This document shows positions 26,344 through 34,903 of a stretch of 64,000 nt of DNA, in pieces (the first letter of the stretch is position 1; the number at the start of each line of letters is the position of its first letter). Position numbers and translations under genes: made by a program. The stretch is from positions 1-64,000 of the forward strand of contig JAEDFM010000005.1 of the NCBI GenBank assembly GCA_016292805.1, written 5' to 3'. The DNA is from Treponema sp. Its GTDB lineage: Bacteria; Spirochaetota; Spirochaetia; Treponematales; Treponemataceae. The notes under the pieces were generated by a model. It ran no database searches. It saw only the letters and a program-made list of their open reading frames with translations, and was not told where the DNA came from.

Positions 26344-27282
26344 TTAGTTTTGCGGAATTAATTCAATATTATTTTCTTTTAAAAGGGCTTCCAGACGAAG
26401 GTAGTGTTTTCTGTACAACCATCGGTGGAGGCCTTTTAATTTATTTGTAAAATGTGGGAATTCAATATTTTCATCTGCGGCAGTTTTTTTAATGTTATAG
26501 CTGCCGTTAATTCTCCAGCCGTTTAATAAACCAATGCTTATAGCTTTTTGTGGGCAGTTAAAAGAACAGCCTACACACAAAGCACAGTGAGTTCCAAATT
26601 TAAATTTTTCTTTCTGGGTATCAAACTTAATATTGTGCATAGGACAGATGTTTACGCACTTCATGCACTTAATACATTTCTTCATGTTTACCTTCATTGC
26701 AGGTCCCTGAAGCTGTGCGTAAATCCATTCAATTCTTACGATTGGTACAAACCAGTAGCGCAATGGACAATAGTGAATTTTATTTTTGCGGTTTTCCGAA
26801 AGTTCTTTTACATTAAGGCGGACGCGGGCATCAGCATAAATGTATTCGCTTTTTACCATTTCTGGAGAGTGACGGAAAATCATATTGTATGGCATTACAA
26901 AGTGGTGCTCTGTAAAAAACTCGTAGCCTTTGCGTTCCATACGTCGAATGATTTTTTGTGATGAATAATTATTGAAAGTTAAACCTTCACCAGAAGTTTT
27001 AAAGATGAAGGTTTTCTTTTTGCCCCAGTTCTGTACATCAATTTCTGGAAGAAGCTTTGTAAAATCATTCATTACTTTTGGCGCATTAAATCCATGAACA
27101 GGATAAGCCAGACCTACTAAGTCAAAGTCTCTTGCATCTGGATAAGGTTCGTATCCATCTTCCTTTGAGCATTTAATTTTGCAAATAGTAGTTTCATAAT
27201 CAGTAAGATATTTTTTATAAAGCTCTGCAACTAAGGTTGTGTTTCCTGTTCCAGAAAAAACATAAAGGACTGCTTTTTTCAT
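26344..27282 (-). CDS. Flavodoxin-ferredoxin fusion (EFR1 family)
   Basis: 312 residues. The N-terminal ~150 residues are flavodoxin-like with the FMN phosphate loop FSGTGNT near residue 10. The C-terminal part has two [4Fe-4S] motifs, CIKCMKCVNICP near residue 209 and CALCVGCSFNCP near 234. The family is thought to move electrons in anaerobes; donor and acceptor are unknown. The upstream epimerase gene ends 2 bases before this start, so they form an operon. Confidence 0.88.
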   Translation of the reverse strand: MKKAVLYVFSGTGNTTLVAELYKKYLTDYETTICKIKCSKEDGYEPYPDARDFDLVGLAYPVHGFNAPKVMNDFTKLLPEIDVQNWGKKKTFIFKTSGEGLTFNNYSSQKIIRRMERKGYEFFTEHHFVMPYNMIFRHSPEMVKSEYIYADARVRLNVKELSENRKNKIHYCPLRYWFVPIVRIEWIYAQLQGPAMKVNMKKCIKCMKCVNICPMHNIKFDTQKEKFKFGTHCALCVGCSFNCPQKAISIGLLNGWRINGSYNIKKTAADENIEFPHFTNKLKGLHRWLYRKHYLRLEALLKENNIELIPQN

Positions 27283-27284
27283 AA

Positions 27285-28877
27285 CTATAATTTTTTAACA
27301 GGCTTAATCATATCGTCGTCTTCATGTTCGTCGTATGGATAAACGTTGTTTTCCTCTTCTTTAGTGTGAGTGTCGTACCAAACCTGTGCAAGGAATGGAT
27401 TATGAGCGGCTTCCTTATCGTAAGCCCAAGGAGTTGCTTCGCAGCATTCAGGACACCAGAAACCAGCTTTAAGCACTGTAAATGGAGTGCTTTCAAAAGT
27501 GTGGCCGCTGTGACACTTCCACTGGATTTTTGAATGAAGGTTTCCTTTTTCCATGGAAGTTGAAACAACCTGACCTCCACGGAATTCTGCAGCTGATTTT
27601 AAATCTGCAAGATCAATTTCTGAATCTGGTTTTGATTCATCATAACCGTGATTAAGCTTGTAGCGGTCTGCTTTTGCTTCGTCTTTTAAATCTGCGTAAT
27701 CGATTGTTCCTTCAGGAGTCTGTCCTTTTGAAAGAATAGGGAAGTCTTTCCAGGTTTTAGGCATTTTATCGTAAGCTTCCTGACCACCCCAGAATGCATC
27801 AATGCGGCCTTTCTTTCCAAGACGAATCCAGTTCATAGGAGCGTTTGAATTTGTAAGAAGTCTTTCAATTACAATTTTTCTGATTAGCTTTGCAGGAACA
27901 ATGGCACCAAGCTTGTAGTACCACAATTGTTTTTCCATTCGTTTCCAGAAATCTGCAGAGGTTTCCTTGCGGTAGTCCAGCCAGTCATCAAGTACATGAG
28001 AGTCTGTGTACCATACGCCGTGGAAGTTTTTTGTAATGTTCCAGTATGGTTCAAAGAATTTTTCGGCACTGGCACCCATAAGTCCAAAGCCAAGATTAAA
28101 TGTTTCGTAACCAGTTTCGCGGCAAGCAGCACCGCCACCAATGTTGTAATCGTTAAGCCAGAAACCTTCAAGTTTTCCGTCCTGGTCTTTTTCTACAAGG
28201 TTCTGAATCATTAAACCTGAATCAACATCTGTAATCCATTCAAATGGTGCATTCCAAGGAGTGTGGAACATAAGTCCATCATTCATATTATTTGCAAGAA
28301 AATATTTGTGGTAAACGGCAGACTGACGCAAAACAACCCAGTGAGGAAGTCCGCTGTCCAGTACATATCGTTCGCCTTTAATTTTTGCGGCAGAGTAAAA
28401 ATCGTAAGCGCTGGAAATAATTGGGTCACCCATTCGGCACCATGGATGCTTGTAATCCCGGTTACCGTAAACAGCTACTGTTGAAATGTGAACCAGTTTA
28501 ATTTCATCCTGACGTCCGCTGGCTTTAATTGCATCAACTATATTTTTTGTTCCATTAAAGTTTGTAGAAATTGTGTTATCTGGATTGTGGTCTGCTTTTG
28601 GTGGAATAACTGCAGCGCAATGAACAACATAATCTGCTCCATCAATAAGCTGAGCAATTTCGTCGTAATTAGCAACATCGCCATAAACCAGAGTAATTCT
28701 GTCCTTTCCTTTTTTTAAAAGTGATTTAAAGAAAGGCTTCATTTTTTTAGCTTTGTCGTAAATAAAAAGTCTAAGCTGGTAATTATTTTTTGAAGCAAGA
28801 AGATGAGCAACAACTTCGCCGCCCATAGCTCCGTCGGCACCAGTAACGGCAATAACAGTAGGTTTTGTATTATTCAT
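27285..28877 (-). CDS. NAD-dependent epimerase/dehydratase with C-terminal zinc-ribbon-like extension
   Basis: 530 residues, much longer than a plain SDR. The N-terminal Rossmann domain has TGADGAMGGEVV (TGxxGxxG) at residue 13 and the catalytic YSAAK near 171. Beyond residue ~330 comes a long extension ending with a likely metal site, KCHSGHTF...FWCPECCE near 475-500. The substrate is unknown; partnership with the EFR1 ferredoxin gene suggests a redox step. TACAAT on the minus strand lies 9 bases before the ATG. Confidence 0.75.
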   Translation of the reverse strand: MNNTKPTVIAVTGADGAMGGEVVAHLLASKNNYQLRLFIYDKAKKMKPFFKSLLKKGKDRITLVYGDVANYDEIAQLIDGADYVVHCAAVIPPKADHNPDNTISTNFNGTKNIVDAIKASGRQDEIKLVHISTVAVYGNRDYKHPWCRMGDPIISSAYDFYSAAKIKGERYVLDSGLPHWVVLRQSAVYHKYFLANNMNDGLMFHTPWNAPFEWITDVDSGLMIQNLVEKDQDGKLEGFWLNDYNIGGGAACRETGYETFNLGFGLMGASAEKFFEPYWNITKNFHGVWYTDSHVLDDWLDYRKETSADFWKRMEKQLWYYKLGAIVPAKLIRKIVIERLLTNSNAPMNWIRLGKKGRIDAFWGGQEAYDKMPKTWKDFPILSKGQTPEGTIDYADLKDEAKADRYKLNHGYDESKPDSEIDLADLKSAAEFRGGQVVSTSMEKGNLHSKIQWKCHSGHTFESTPFTVLKAGFWCPECCEATPWAYDKEAAHNPFLAQVWYDTHTKEEENNVYPYDEHEDDDMIKPVKKL

Positions 28878-28922
28878 AGTGGGTTAATTGTATATGCACA
28901 ATTGAAAATTGACAATTGATAA

Positions 28923-29033
28923 TGGATAATTATTGAAACAACAAATCCTTACGGCTTTAATTCTGGTAGAACAAAGGCGGTTGGAGAAACAAAATCTGGT
29001 GATATCATTCTTCAGCAAAAAATCTTGAATTAA
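28923..29033 (+). pseudogene. C-terminal gene remnant upstream of iorA
   Basis: Open frame of 36 codons reading ...TNPYGFNSGRTKAVGE... to TAA at 29031. It has no start codon or ribosome site and begins just after an AT-rich CAATTGAAAATTGACAATTG stretch. The composition looks like the tail of a surface or enzyme gene that has been lost. Confidence 0.35.
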
Positions 29034-29116
29034 TTCTTTTTGTGAACCGCTAACATTAACCTGATATTCTGTGATATAATAACAAGACTTTAATTAAAAA
29101 TCTGGAGCATTGAAAA

Positions 29117-30871
29117 ATGAAACAATTAATGTTGGGTAATGCCGCAGTAGCTCGTGGTCTTTTTGAAGGCGGATGCGGAATCATTTCAAGTTACCCAGGT
29201 ACACCTAGTACCGAAATCACTGAAGAAGCAGCAAAATACAAAGAAATTTATTGTGAATGGGCACCTAACGAAAAAGTTGCCTTTGAGTCAGCTTTTGGTG
29301 CAAGTCTGGCAGGTAAGCGCGCCTTTTGTGCAATGAAGCACGTAGGTTTAAATGTTGCCGCAGACCCACTTTTTACCGCCGCTTATACTGGCGTAAACGC
29401 CGGACTTGTTGTTGGCGTTGCAGACGATGCAGGAATGCACTCTTCACAGAATGAACAGGATTCCCGCCATCATGCAATTGCATCTAAAATTCCAATGATT
29501 GAGCCAAGCGATTCAGAAGAAGCCCGCAAGTTTGCAAAATGGGCTTTTGAAATTTCTGAACAGTTTGATACACCTGTTTTGTTTAAAATGTGTACTCGCG
29601 TTGCACATTCTCAAGGCATTGTAGAAACAGAAGACCGCACAGAAGTTCCATTAAAAAAATACGAAAGAAATATTCAGAAATATGTTATGGCTCCTGCAAA
29701 TGCAATTCGCCGTCATCCGGAGGTTGAACAGCGCCTTGCAGATTTAGCAAAGTGGTCTGAAACATCTGGAATCAACCGCACAGAAATGGGCGGAACAGAA
29801 TTTGGAATCATTACATCATCAACATCTTATCAGTATGTAAAAGAAATTTTTGGTGACAGTGTAAGTATTCTTAAACTTGGAATGGTAAATCCTCTTCCTG
29901 CAAATATGATTAAAGAATTCTGCAGCAAAGTAAAAACTGTAGTTGTTGTAGAAGAGCTTGATCCAATCATTGAAAATTTCTGTAAAGCAAATGGATGCAA
30001 TGTTCACGGAAAAGATTTGCTCCCAGTTTGCGGTGAATATTCACAGAACTTAATCCGCAAATGCTTGGCTCCAGTTCTTCCAGCGTCACTTAAATCAAAA
30101 GCTGAATTCACAATTCCAAATTCTGCATTAGATAATCTTCCAAACCGCCCACCAATTATGTGTGCCGGTTGTCCTCACCGCGGACTTTTCTACGCTCTTA
30201 AAAAATTAAATGTAAATGTTCTTGGTGATATTGGGTGTTACACACTTGGCTCTGTAGCTCCACTTTCTACCATAGATATGGTTCTTTGTATGGGAGCTTC
30301 TTTCTCAAGTATTCACGGATGGAATAAGGCTCTTGGTACCGAAGGTGAAAAGAAAACTGTTGCCGTTATTGGCGACTCGACTTTCATGCATTCTGGTATG
30401 ACAGGTTTGGCAACAATTGCTTACAACCAGTCTAACTCAACAGTGATTGTTCTTGATAACTCAATTACAGGCATGACAGGTCACCAGCAGAATCCAACAA
30501 CAGGTAAAAACTTGTACGGAGATCCAGCTGGCCGCGTAGACCTGGAAGCTTTGGCTCATGCAATGGGCATTGAACGGGTTCGCGTAGTTGACCCTTACAA
30601 CATTGACGAATGTTTCCAGGCAGTAAAAGAAGAACTGGCAGTAGAAGCTCCAAGTTTGATTATCAGCCGCCGTCCTTGTGCACTGCTTAAAGAAGTAAAA
30701 CCAAAGCCAGCTTTAATGGTAAATGCTGACAAATGCCGCTCATGCAAAATGTGTATGAAGATTGGTTGTCCTGCAATTGCAATGAAAAACAACAAAGCTC
30801 AGATTGATCCAACTTTGTGTGTAGGCTGTGGCGTTTGTACACAGATGTGTAATTTTGGAGCAATAAATTAG
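29117..30871 (+). CDS. iorA: Indolepyruvate ferredoxin oxidoreductase, alpha subunit
   Basis: 584 residues. The N-terminal pyrimidine-binding domain has SSYPGTPSTEITE near residue 23. The C-terminal TPP domain has GDIGCYTLGS and GDSTFMHSGMTGL near residue 420. Two [4Fe-4S] clusters are bound at CRSCKMCMKIGCP and CVGCGVCTQMC at the end. With IorB it oxidatively decarboxylates aryl pyruvates to aryl-acetyl-CoA, reducing ferredoxin, as the last step of aromatic amino-acid fermentation. An extended -10 (TGATATAAT, 29072-29080) precedes it. Confidence 0.95.
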   Translation: MKQLMLGNAAVARGLFEGGCGIISSYPGTPSTEITEEAAKYKEIYCEWAPNEKVAFESAFGASLAGKRAFCAMKHVGLNVAADPLFTAAYTGVNAGLVVGVADDAGMHSSQNEQDSRHHAIASKIPMIEPSDSEEARKFAKWAFEISEQFDTPVLFKMCTRVAHSQGIVETEDRTEVPLKKYERNIQKYVMAPANAIRRHPEVEQRLADLAKWSETSGINRTEMGGTEFGIITSSTSYQYVKEIFGDSVSILKLGMVNPLPANMIKEFCSKVKTVVVVEELDPIIENFCKANGCNVHGKDLLPVCGEYSQNLIRKCLAPVLPASLKSKAEFTIPNSALDNLPNRPPIMCAGCPHRGLFYALKKLNVNVLGDIGCYTLGSVAPLSTIDMVLCMGASFSSIHGWNKALGTEGEKKTVAVIGDSTFMHSGMTGLATIAYNQSNSTVIVLDNSITGMTGHQQNPTTGKNLYGDPAGRVDLEALAHAMGIERVRVVDPYNIDECFQAVKEELAVEAPSLIISRRPCALLKEVKPKPALMVNADKCRSCKMCMKIGCPAIAMKNNKAQIDPTLCVGCGVCTQMCNFGAIN

Positions 30872-30880
30872 GAGTTTGGT

Positions 30881-31450
30881 ATGGTAAAAAATATAATGAT
30901 AGTTGGAGTTGGTGGACAGGGAGCTTTGCTGGCTTCTAAGACTCTGGGCCAGGTTTTACTTGATGCCGGCTACGATGTAAAGGTAAGCGAAGTTCACGGA
31001 ATGAGTCAGCGTGGTGGTTCAGTTGTAACTTATGTTCGTTATGGTGATAAAGTTTATTCACCAATTATTGATAAAGGTGAAGCTGATTTTATTGTAAGCT
31101 TTGAATTGCTTGAAGCTGCCCGCTACATGGAATACTTAAAGGCAGATGGTCACATTATTGTAAATACTCAGCAGATTGACCCAATGCCAGTTATTACAGG
31201 TGCTGCCCAGTATCCGGAAAACCTGGTAGAAAAAATGAAAGCTGCCGGCTGCAATGTTGATGCTTTGGATTGTCTTTCTCTTGCAGAACAGGCAGGAACA
31301 GCAAAATCTGTAAACATAGTTTTAATGGGACTTCTTTCAAAGTATATGGATTTCCCAAAAGAAGCCTGGCTTGCAGCAATTGAAAAGCTGGTAAAGCCAC
31401 AGTTCCTTGAAATGAACAAAAAAGCTTTTGAGCTTGGATGTAATGCGTAA
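30881..31450 (+). CDS. iorB: Indolepyruvate ferredoxin oxidoreductase, beta subunit
   Basis: 189 residues of the gamma/beta-type 2-oxoacid oxidoreductase domain. GVGGQGALLASKTLGQ at residue 8 and SEVHGMSQRGGSV near 37 are family signatures. It binds CoA and completes the IorAB heterodimer. It starts 9 bases after iorA with TAGGAG as ribosome site. No cluster-binding cysteines were seen, as expected. Confidence 0.93.
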   Translation: MVKNIMIVGVGGQGALLASKTLGQVLLDAGYDVKVSEVHGMSQRGGSVVTYVRYGDKVYSPIIDKGEADFIVSFELLEAARYMEYLKADGHIIVNTQQIDPMPVITGAAQYPENLVEKMKAAGCNVDALDCLSLAEQAGTAKSVNIVLMGLLSKYMDFPKEAWLAAIEKLVKPQFLEMNKKAFELGCNA

Positions 31451-31485
31451 GCATTTTTCTGATAAAGTCTGAATAGGAGTATAAA

Positions 31486-32799
31486 ATGGGAAAATTAAAG
31501 TATTTTCAGCCAGAAATGGAATGTATGCCAGAGGCTGAACTTAAGGCATTGCAGGGAAAACGCCTTGTAGAAAACTTTCGTCATGTTTATGAAAATGTTG
31601 AATTTTACAGAAAGCGTTGTCAGGAAGCTGGAGTAACTCCAGATGACATAAAAGGTCTTGATGACTTGGATAAAATCCCATTTACATGCAAAGACGATTT
31701 AAGAGCAACTTATCCTTACGGTCTTTTTGCAGTTCCTAATAAAGATGTAGTTCGTATACATGCTTCTTCAGGTACTACTGGTAAACCAATTGTTGTTGGT
31801 TACACAAAAGAAGATCTGGATATTTGGGACGATTGTGCTGCCCGCCAGTTGGTTGCAGTTGGTGCAGATGAAAATGATATTGTTCAGGTAGCTTACGGTT
31901 ACGGTATGTTCACTGGTGGTTTTGGTCTTCACGGGGGAGCTACAAAATTGGGATGTCAGGTTGTTCCAATTTCTTCTGGTAACACAGCCCGCCAGATTAC
32001 ATTCTTTAAAGATTTGCGTTCTACTATTCTTGCTTGTACTCCTTCTTACGCAGCATACCTTGGGGAAGCTTTGGCAGAGGCTGGTCTTACTCCAGATGAC
32101 ATTGCTCTTAAAGCCGGTATTTTTGGTGCAGAACCTTGGACAAACGAAATGCGCCGCGATATTGAAAAATCTCTTGGAATCAAGGCTTACGATATTTACG
32201 GTCTTACAGAAGTTATGGGGCCTGGTGTTTCTTACGAATGTGTAGAACAGAAAGGTATGCATGTAAACGAAGACCATTTTATTGTAGAAACAATTGACCC
32301 AGAAACAGGAAAACGACTTCCAGAAGGTTCTAAAGGTGAATTGGTATTTACAGCAATTACAAAAAAAGCATTTCCACTTATGCGCTTCCGTACAAAGGAT
32401 ATTGGTATATTGGATAGAAGTGCCTGTGCCTGCGGTCGTACATTTGTGCGTATGACAAAACCAATGGGCCGTACAGATGATATGCTTATTATTCGTGGTG
32501 TAAATGTATTCCCAAGCCAGATTGAAGGTGTTTTGCTTCAGAACGGTTACCAGGCAAACTATCAGATTATTGTTGGCCGTGAAAATAATACAGATACTTT
32601 TGAAATCAAGGTAGAAATGGTTCCAGAAAAATTCAGCGATGTAGTTTCTGAAATTGAAAAAGAAGAAAAGAACCTTCAGAACAAATTGCTTTCAATTCTT
32701 CAGATTAAAGCAAAGGTTACACTGGTTGCACCAAAATCAATACAGCGTTCAGAAGGAAAAGCAAAACGCATAATTGATACACGAAAATTACACGACTAA
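31486..32799 (+). CDS. paaK: Phenylacetate-CoA ligase
   Basis: 437 residues, standard PaaK length. The AMP-binding P-loop is SSGTTGKPIVVGYT near residue 93; YGLTEVMGPG near 240 and the C-terminal lysine region QRSEGKAKR are also present. It interconverts aryl acetates, ATP and CoA with aryl-acetyl-CoA. In an iorAB operon it may run in reverse to make ATP from the CoA ester, or activate the acids. It is followed by an ACT-domain gene, a common arrangement. Confidence 0.93.
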   Translation: MGKLKYFQPEMECMPEAELKALQGKRLVENFRHVYENVEFYRKRCQEAGVTPDDIKGLDDLDKIPFTCKDDLRATYPYGLFAVPNKDVVRIHASSGTTGKPIVVGYTKEDLDIWDDCAARQLVAVGADENDIVQVAYGYGMFTGGFGLHGGATKLGCQVVPISSGNTARQITFFKDLRSTILACTPSYAAYLGEALAEAGLTPDDIALKAGIFGAEPWTNEMRRDIEKSLGIKAYDIYGLTEVMGPGVSYECVEQKGMHVNEDHFIVETIDPETGKRLPEGSKGELVFTAITKKAFPLMRFRTKDIGILDRSACACGRTFVRMTKPMGRTDDMLIIRGVNVFPSQIEGVLLQNGYQANYQIIVGRENNTDTFEIKVEMVPEKFSDVVSEIEKEEKNLQNKLLSILQIKAKVTLVAPKSIQRSEGKAKRIIDTRKLHD

Positions 32800-32812
32800 G
32801 GAGAGTGGTATT

Positions 32813-33244
32813 ATGACAATTAATCAGATTTCTATTTTTATTGAAAATAAACCAGAAGCATTGGCAAAGCTTACAGATGTTCTTGCATCTAATAATGTTA
32901 ACTTAAGAGCTCTTTCTTTAGCAGATTCTTCAGACTTTGGAATTGCCCGCATTATTGTTGATGATGCTTCAGTTGTAGAAAAAGTTCTTACAGCCAGCGA
33001 TTTTATTGTAAAGGCATCGCCTGTACTTGCAGTAGAAATTCCAGACCAGAGCGGAAGCTTGAATCACATTCTGCAGATTTTAAGTAAAGCAGGCCGCAAC
33101 ATTGAATACATGTATGGCTTTACTGGCAAAAAAACAAACCAGGCATATATGATTATTCGTACAACAGATATTGCCGCTACAGAAAAAGTTCTTTCTGAAA
33201 ACTTTATAAGAATGATAGACCAGAAAGAAATTGCAGAGGTGTAA
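32813..33244 (+). CDS. ACT-domain protein linked to aromatic acid metabolism
   Basis: 143 residues forming two ACT-like repeats: QISIFIENKPEALAKLTDVL near residue 4 and LAVEIPDQSGSLNHILQIL near 73. Such tandem ACT proteins beside iorAB-paaK probably sense aromatic amino acids or their acids. AAGGAGA at 32798-32804 fixes the start at 32813 rather than the earlier ATG inside paaK. Confidence 0.88.
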   Translation: MTINQISIFIENKPEALAKLTDVLASNNVNLRALSLADSSDFGIARIIVDDASVVEKVLTASDFIVKASPVLAVEIPDQSGSLNHILQILSKAGRNIEYMYGFTGKKTNQAYMIIRTTDIAATEKVLSENFIRMIDQKEIAEV

Positions 33245-33295
33245 ATAGAGTTATATAAAACATATTTACTTGTAAAAAATTTAAAGGCATTTTAT

Positions 33296-33445
33296 ATGGG
33301 TGTAGGGATATATCTGCAGGCATATGGAGTGCCTTTTGTTTTTTATAATTCTGATCTATTTATCATGACAAATATAGGTGAAGTTATTTTTGGAAACCGC
33401 TTTGGTTTGTGGTGGACTTTAATTTCTGTTTCTTTATTTTATTAG
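33296..33445 (+). pseudogene. Fragment of a membrane-protein gene
   Basis: From ATG 33296 a 49-codon frame reads MGVGIYLQAYGVPF... and ends FGLWWTLISVSLFY. The same frame stays open back to the ACT stop at 33244 (IELYKTYLLVKNLKAFY). It is hydrophobic and aromatic-rich, has no ribosome site and lies in the 285-bp gap before bioY. It is probably the end of a lost polytopic protein. Confidence 0.35.
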
Positions 33446-33477
33446 CTCCATTGCACAGTTCTTCAAGAGTATATGTA

Positions 33478-33520
33478 TTGTAAACCTAAATTTGATTAAA
33501 AGTTTACAATATGATATAGT
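33478..33520 (+). promoter_or_regulatory. BirA operator and bioY promoter
   Basis: TTGTAAAC (33478-33485) and GTTTACAA (33502-33509) are perfect inverted half-sites 16 bases apart, the known BirA box pattern. They overlap a promoter TTGATT (33492-33497), 17 bases, TATAGT (33515-33520). Bound BirA would block RNA polymerase. The -10 is 9 bases before the bioY ATG. Confidence 0.85.
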
Positions 33521-33529
33521 CCATTCATT

Positions 33530-34147
33530 ATGAAGAATAAATCTATTTTAAAAGCTGCAATTATTGCATTGTTTGCAGCAATTATTTGTATTGGCTGTTT
33601 TATGAGAATACCTGCAGGTGTTGTTCCTATTGTTTTGCAGAATGTACTGTGTATTTTATGTGCTGTTCTTATTGGAAGTTATCTTGGTGGTGCCCCAACT
33701 GCACTTTTTCTTATAGCCGGTTTAATTGGACTTCCTGTTTATTCTGGAGGAACAAGCGGTATTGCTGTTTGGGTTGGTCCTACTGGAGGATTCCTTCCTG
33801 GTTATTTGATTGGTGCTATTGTGGCAGGTTTTATTGCAGGTCGTCCTTCTGTTGAAGAAAAAAAATTGAACTGGAAAACAACACTTCGCATTACTCTTGC
33901 AATTGTTGCAGGAATGATTGTGCTTTATTTCCCAGGAATAATCCACTTTGCACGTTGGGCTGCTGCTGCAGGAAAAGTTCCTGCAGAAAAAACAGCTTTT
34001 GCTTATACAATGGCTGCATGTGTTCTTCCATATATTCCAGGTGATATTGTAAAAATTGTTATTGCAGTTCCAATTGCATTAAAATTAAGACCTGTTCTTG
34101 CTCAGTATTTATTTGCTGATAAGGTAAAGGTTGAAAACGCTGCATAA
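33530..34147 (+). CDS. bioY: Biotin ECF transporter substrate-binding component
   Basis: 205 residues with about six membrane helices. BioY signatures include RIPAGVVPIVLQNV near residue 25, GLPVYSGGTSGIAVWVGPTGGFLPGYLIGA near 65-95 and VLPYIPGDIVKI near 165. It captures biotin at the membrane for the EcfA-EcfT module encoded next. The BirA operator directly upstream fixes the substrate assignment. Confidence 0.95.
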   Translation: MKNKSILKAAIIALFAAIICIGCFMRIPAGVVPIVLQNVLCILCAVLIGSYLGGAPTALFLIAGLIGLPVYSGGTSGIAVWVGPTGGFLPGYLIGAIVAGFIAGRPSVEEKKLNWKTTLRITLAIVAGMIVLYFPGIIHFARWAAAAGKVPAEKTAFAYTMAACVLPYIPGDIVKIVIAVPIALKLRPVLAQYLFADKVKVENAA

Positions 34148-34162
34148 ATAAAGTGGTATAAA

Positions 34163-34903
34163 ATGATTTCTGTTTCAAACTTATGTAAAACATTTTTGAC
34201 TTCGGAAGGACCTTGCAAGGCTCTTAAAGATGTATCACTAGAAATTCCTGAGGGTTGCTGTACTGTAATTGGTGGAGAAAACGGCTCAGGGAAAAGTGTT
34301 CTTATGTCTATTCTTGCCGGACTGGAAGAAGCTGATAGCGGAAATGTGGAGTTGGCAGGTGGAGCCAGGGGGACGGTTCTCATGGATTCTGTTGGACTTG
34401 TTTTTCAGGAAGCGGAAACTCAAATTTTAGGTGAAACACCACGAGAAGATATAGCCTTTGGTCCAAAAAATCTTGGCTGGGAAAAAGATCAGATTGAATT
34501 GGCTGTTAATATGGCCTTGGAAAAAACTGGTCTTACTGCTAAAGCTGACTTTCCAGCCCGTTTTCTTTCTGGTGGAGAAAAACGCCGGCTTGCTGTTGCC
34601 TGTATGATTTCTATGAATCTGCCTGTTATTATTTTGGATGAACCTTACGCAAATTTGGATTTTGGCGGTGTAAAACAGGTAAATGCCCTTATTTCTCAGC
34701 TTAAAGAGGAAGGTAAAACAGTAATAATCCTTACTCATGAAATTGAAAAATGTCTTGGTCTGGCCCAGAAGTTTATTGTTCTTTTTCGTGGTCAAATAGT
34801 CTTTGAAGGAACTCCAGAAGAAGGTTTACAGCAGAATCTTGAGCAGTGGAATATTCGTAATCCATTGGTAAGTTACAAAAATGTAGGAGATTTAATTTGG
34901 TAA
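34163..34903 (+). CDS. ECF transporter ATPase (BioM-like)
   Basis: 246 residues. Walker A GGENGSGKSV near residue 36, Q-loop VFQEAETQILGETPREDIAFG typical of ECF ATPases, signature LSGGEKRRLAVACM and Walker B PVIILDEPYANLD. It powers biotin uptake with BioY and EcfT. A single ATPase gene implies a homodimer. It lies 15 bases after bioY and overlaps ecfT by 7 bases. Confidence 0.92.
   Translation: MISVSNLCKTFLTSEGPCKALKDVSLEIPEGCCTVIGGENGSGKSVLMSILAGLEEADSGNVELAGGARGTVLMDSVGLVFQEAETQILGETPREDIAFGPKNLGWEKDQIELAVNMALEKTGLTAKADFPARFLSGGEKRRLAVACMISMNLPVIILDEPYANLDFGGVKQVNALISQLKEEGKTVIILTHEIEKCLGLAQKFIVLFRGQIVFEGTPEEGLQQNLEQWNIRNPLVSYKNVGDLIW

Noticed and set aside
31768..32277. 169-codon minus-strand ORF inside paaK
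   Set aside because: Antisense to conserved PaaK motifs and without a promoter or ribosome site.
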